A DNA stretch of 64,000 bases from Druceiella hillmani (Eukaryota > Arthropoda > Insecta > Lepidoptera > Hepialidae): contig JAYKKI010000005.1 of the NCBI GenBank assembly GCA_039881145.1, forward strand, positions 24,361,501 through 24,425,500, in the 5' to 3' direction. The translations under genes were made by a program, and so were the position numbers. Of the stretch, positions 63,041 through 64,000 are shown piece after piece; positions within the stretch are counted from its first letter, which is position 1; every line of letters begins with the position of its first letter. Below the pieces are notes generated by a model. It did no database searches, was not told where the DNA came from, and saw nothing but the letters and a program-made list of their open reading frames with translations.

Positions 63041-64000
63041 TTACACGATTATTAATATACAAGTTTTATAAAATTGCAAATATTTACGCGTACTTAAGAA
63101 ATATTCTTTTGATACTCTCTGTCTTCTCTTTAGAAACGGGTAAATTTATTTTTAGAATATCTAAATCCAGAATGATAAAAAAACGGAAATTTTATAAATG
63201 TACTCATTTATCTGTCTATTTGTCTATGAAAAAGCTTTTCTTAGAAATCATTCGATGTTGAAATTTTAAAATTAAAGCATTTTAACTTACTTATGTATTA
63301 AAAGTTAACACTCAAAGCTTGAAAACTTTGAGCGGTAAATTAAGTACCTAAATAAATTGTTTGTTTTGATTTCGTATGTCATATGTGGGATGGTTTCAAT
63401 AACTATATTATGATGATGATGAAAATATTTTTGGATAATTTAATTTACAAAAATTACATTCCAGTCTCCCATTTTTGAAATTATTGAAGTCGACAATAAC
63501 ATGGATCCTGAAGGTCGCTTAAAATTGTTAGAAAAAGTTAGCTATGATTCACAATGTCAAATGATATCTATGATTACATTCAAACGAATCCTATATTACT
63601 GAAGTTATTTGCCAAGATGAAGAGGTTACTTTTTATTCATCTACGGTACTTAATCTAATATCTCACTGAAGTTTTAAATACATAAAAGAGAATTCTCTCA
63701 CTTTATTCTTATTTGATCAATGAAAAATATGCAAGTTTTAATTTGAAACATATGTAGTAATTTAATAATATAACGAAATTTAATCATTCAAATTGTAATA
63801 ATTCAACTAACATTCATTCTTGTTTTAATGAGTTAGGTGACAGTATGGGAATTTTTTTCATTTGATTTGCTTAAATTTTTACATAAAATTTCAAACACCA
63901 AGTTGTTCTCTAAGCGTAAATAAAATTTTACTTCATTGGTTGACTGCTTTTGTACTTGTAAACATGACACAATGGAAATATCAAACGTATTATTGGGTTG

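Larger units (their letters stand above)
55340..64000. repeat. Segmental repeat X, copy X''
   Basis: Collinear with X1 and X' and runs off the window end. It contains a Tc1-like insertion at 55553-56255, P450-like fragments, a ribozyme-motif element at 59361-59661, and the longest version of the roughly 150-bp tandem array (62240-63040). Confidence 0.8.

Overview
The window reads as AT-rich, intron- and repeat-rich DNA from an arthropod, most likely an insect. The grounds are long TA/CA microsatellites, degenerate AACCT tracts of the insect telomere-repeat (TTAGG) type, remnants of Copia, CR1/jockey, Tc1-like and other insect-style elements, and no bacterial-type gene density. No long intact gene is present.

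The main structure is an old tandem segmental duplication. Unit X occurs at about 1-6480 (X1), 6720-8880 (X2, partial), 20881-27950 (X') and 55340-64000 (X''). Unit Y occurs at about 8980-20330 (Y) and 45383-53290 (Y'), with a further piece of Y at 29549-30345. The order is X1-X2-Y-X'-(Y piece, transposon-rich insert)-Y'-X''. These matches were aligned by eye, so the ends are approximate.

Inside each X unit, on the + strand and in the expected order, lie short reading frames that resemble a CYP4-type cytochrome P450. They are an N-terminal membrane anchor with a basic stretch and an IGxSLE-type motif, a segment resembling the C-helix region (G.L.........W......FH), a short following segment, and a middle exon with a W......FNLS-like core. 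The middle-exon module recurs about ten times across the window, including in Y. Frameshifts, stops and the apparent absence of I-helix, K-helix and haem-binding parts indicate a graveyard of partial P450 copies. The P450 call is inference from motif patterns made without a database search.

The stretch from 30.4 to 37.0 kb is insert: the 3' end of a CR1/jockey-type element, a sequence with 61-bp perfect inverted repeats, a broken Copia pol (33.5-35.7 kb), and two GC-richer blocks flanking Copia with unrecognised coding-like remnants. Four small elements carry a hammerhead-ribozyme-like motif and share long subterminal repeats. Three of them have 11-bp target-site duplications, and the paralogous unit supplies the empty or uninterrupted site.

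Several perfect hairpins (25-35 bp arms) occur in one paralogue and not in another, which points to local template-switch events. The stretch from 37.0 to 44.2 kb holds only a small tandem repeat, a GC-rich islet and no recognisable gene.
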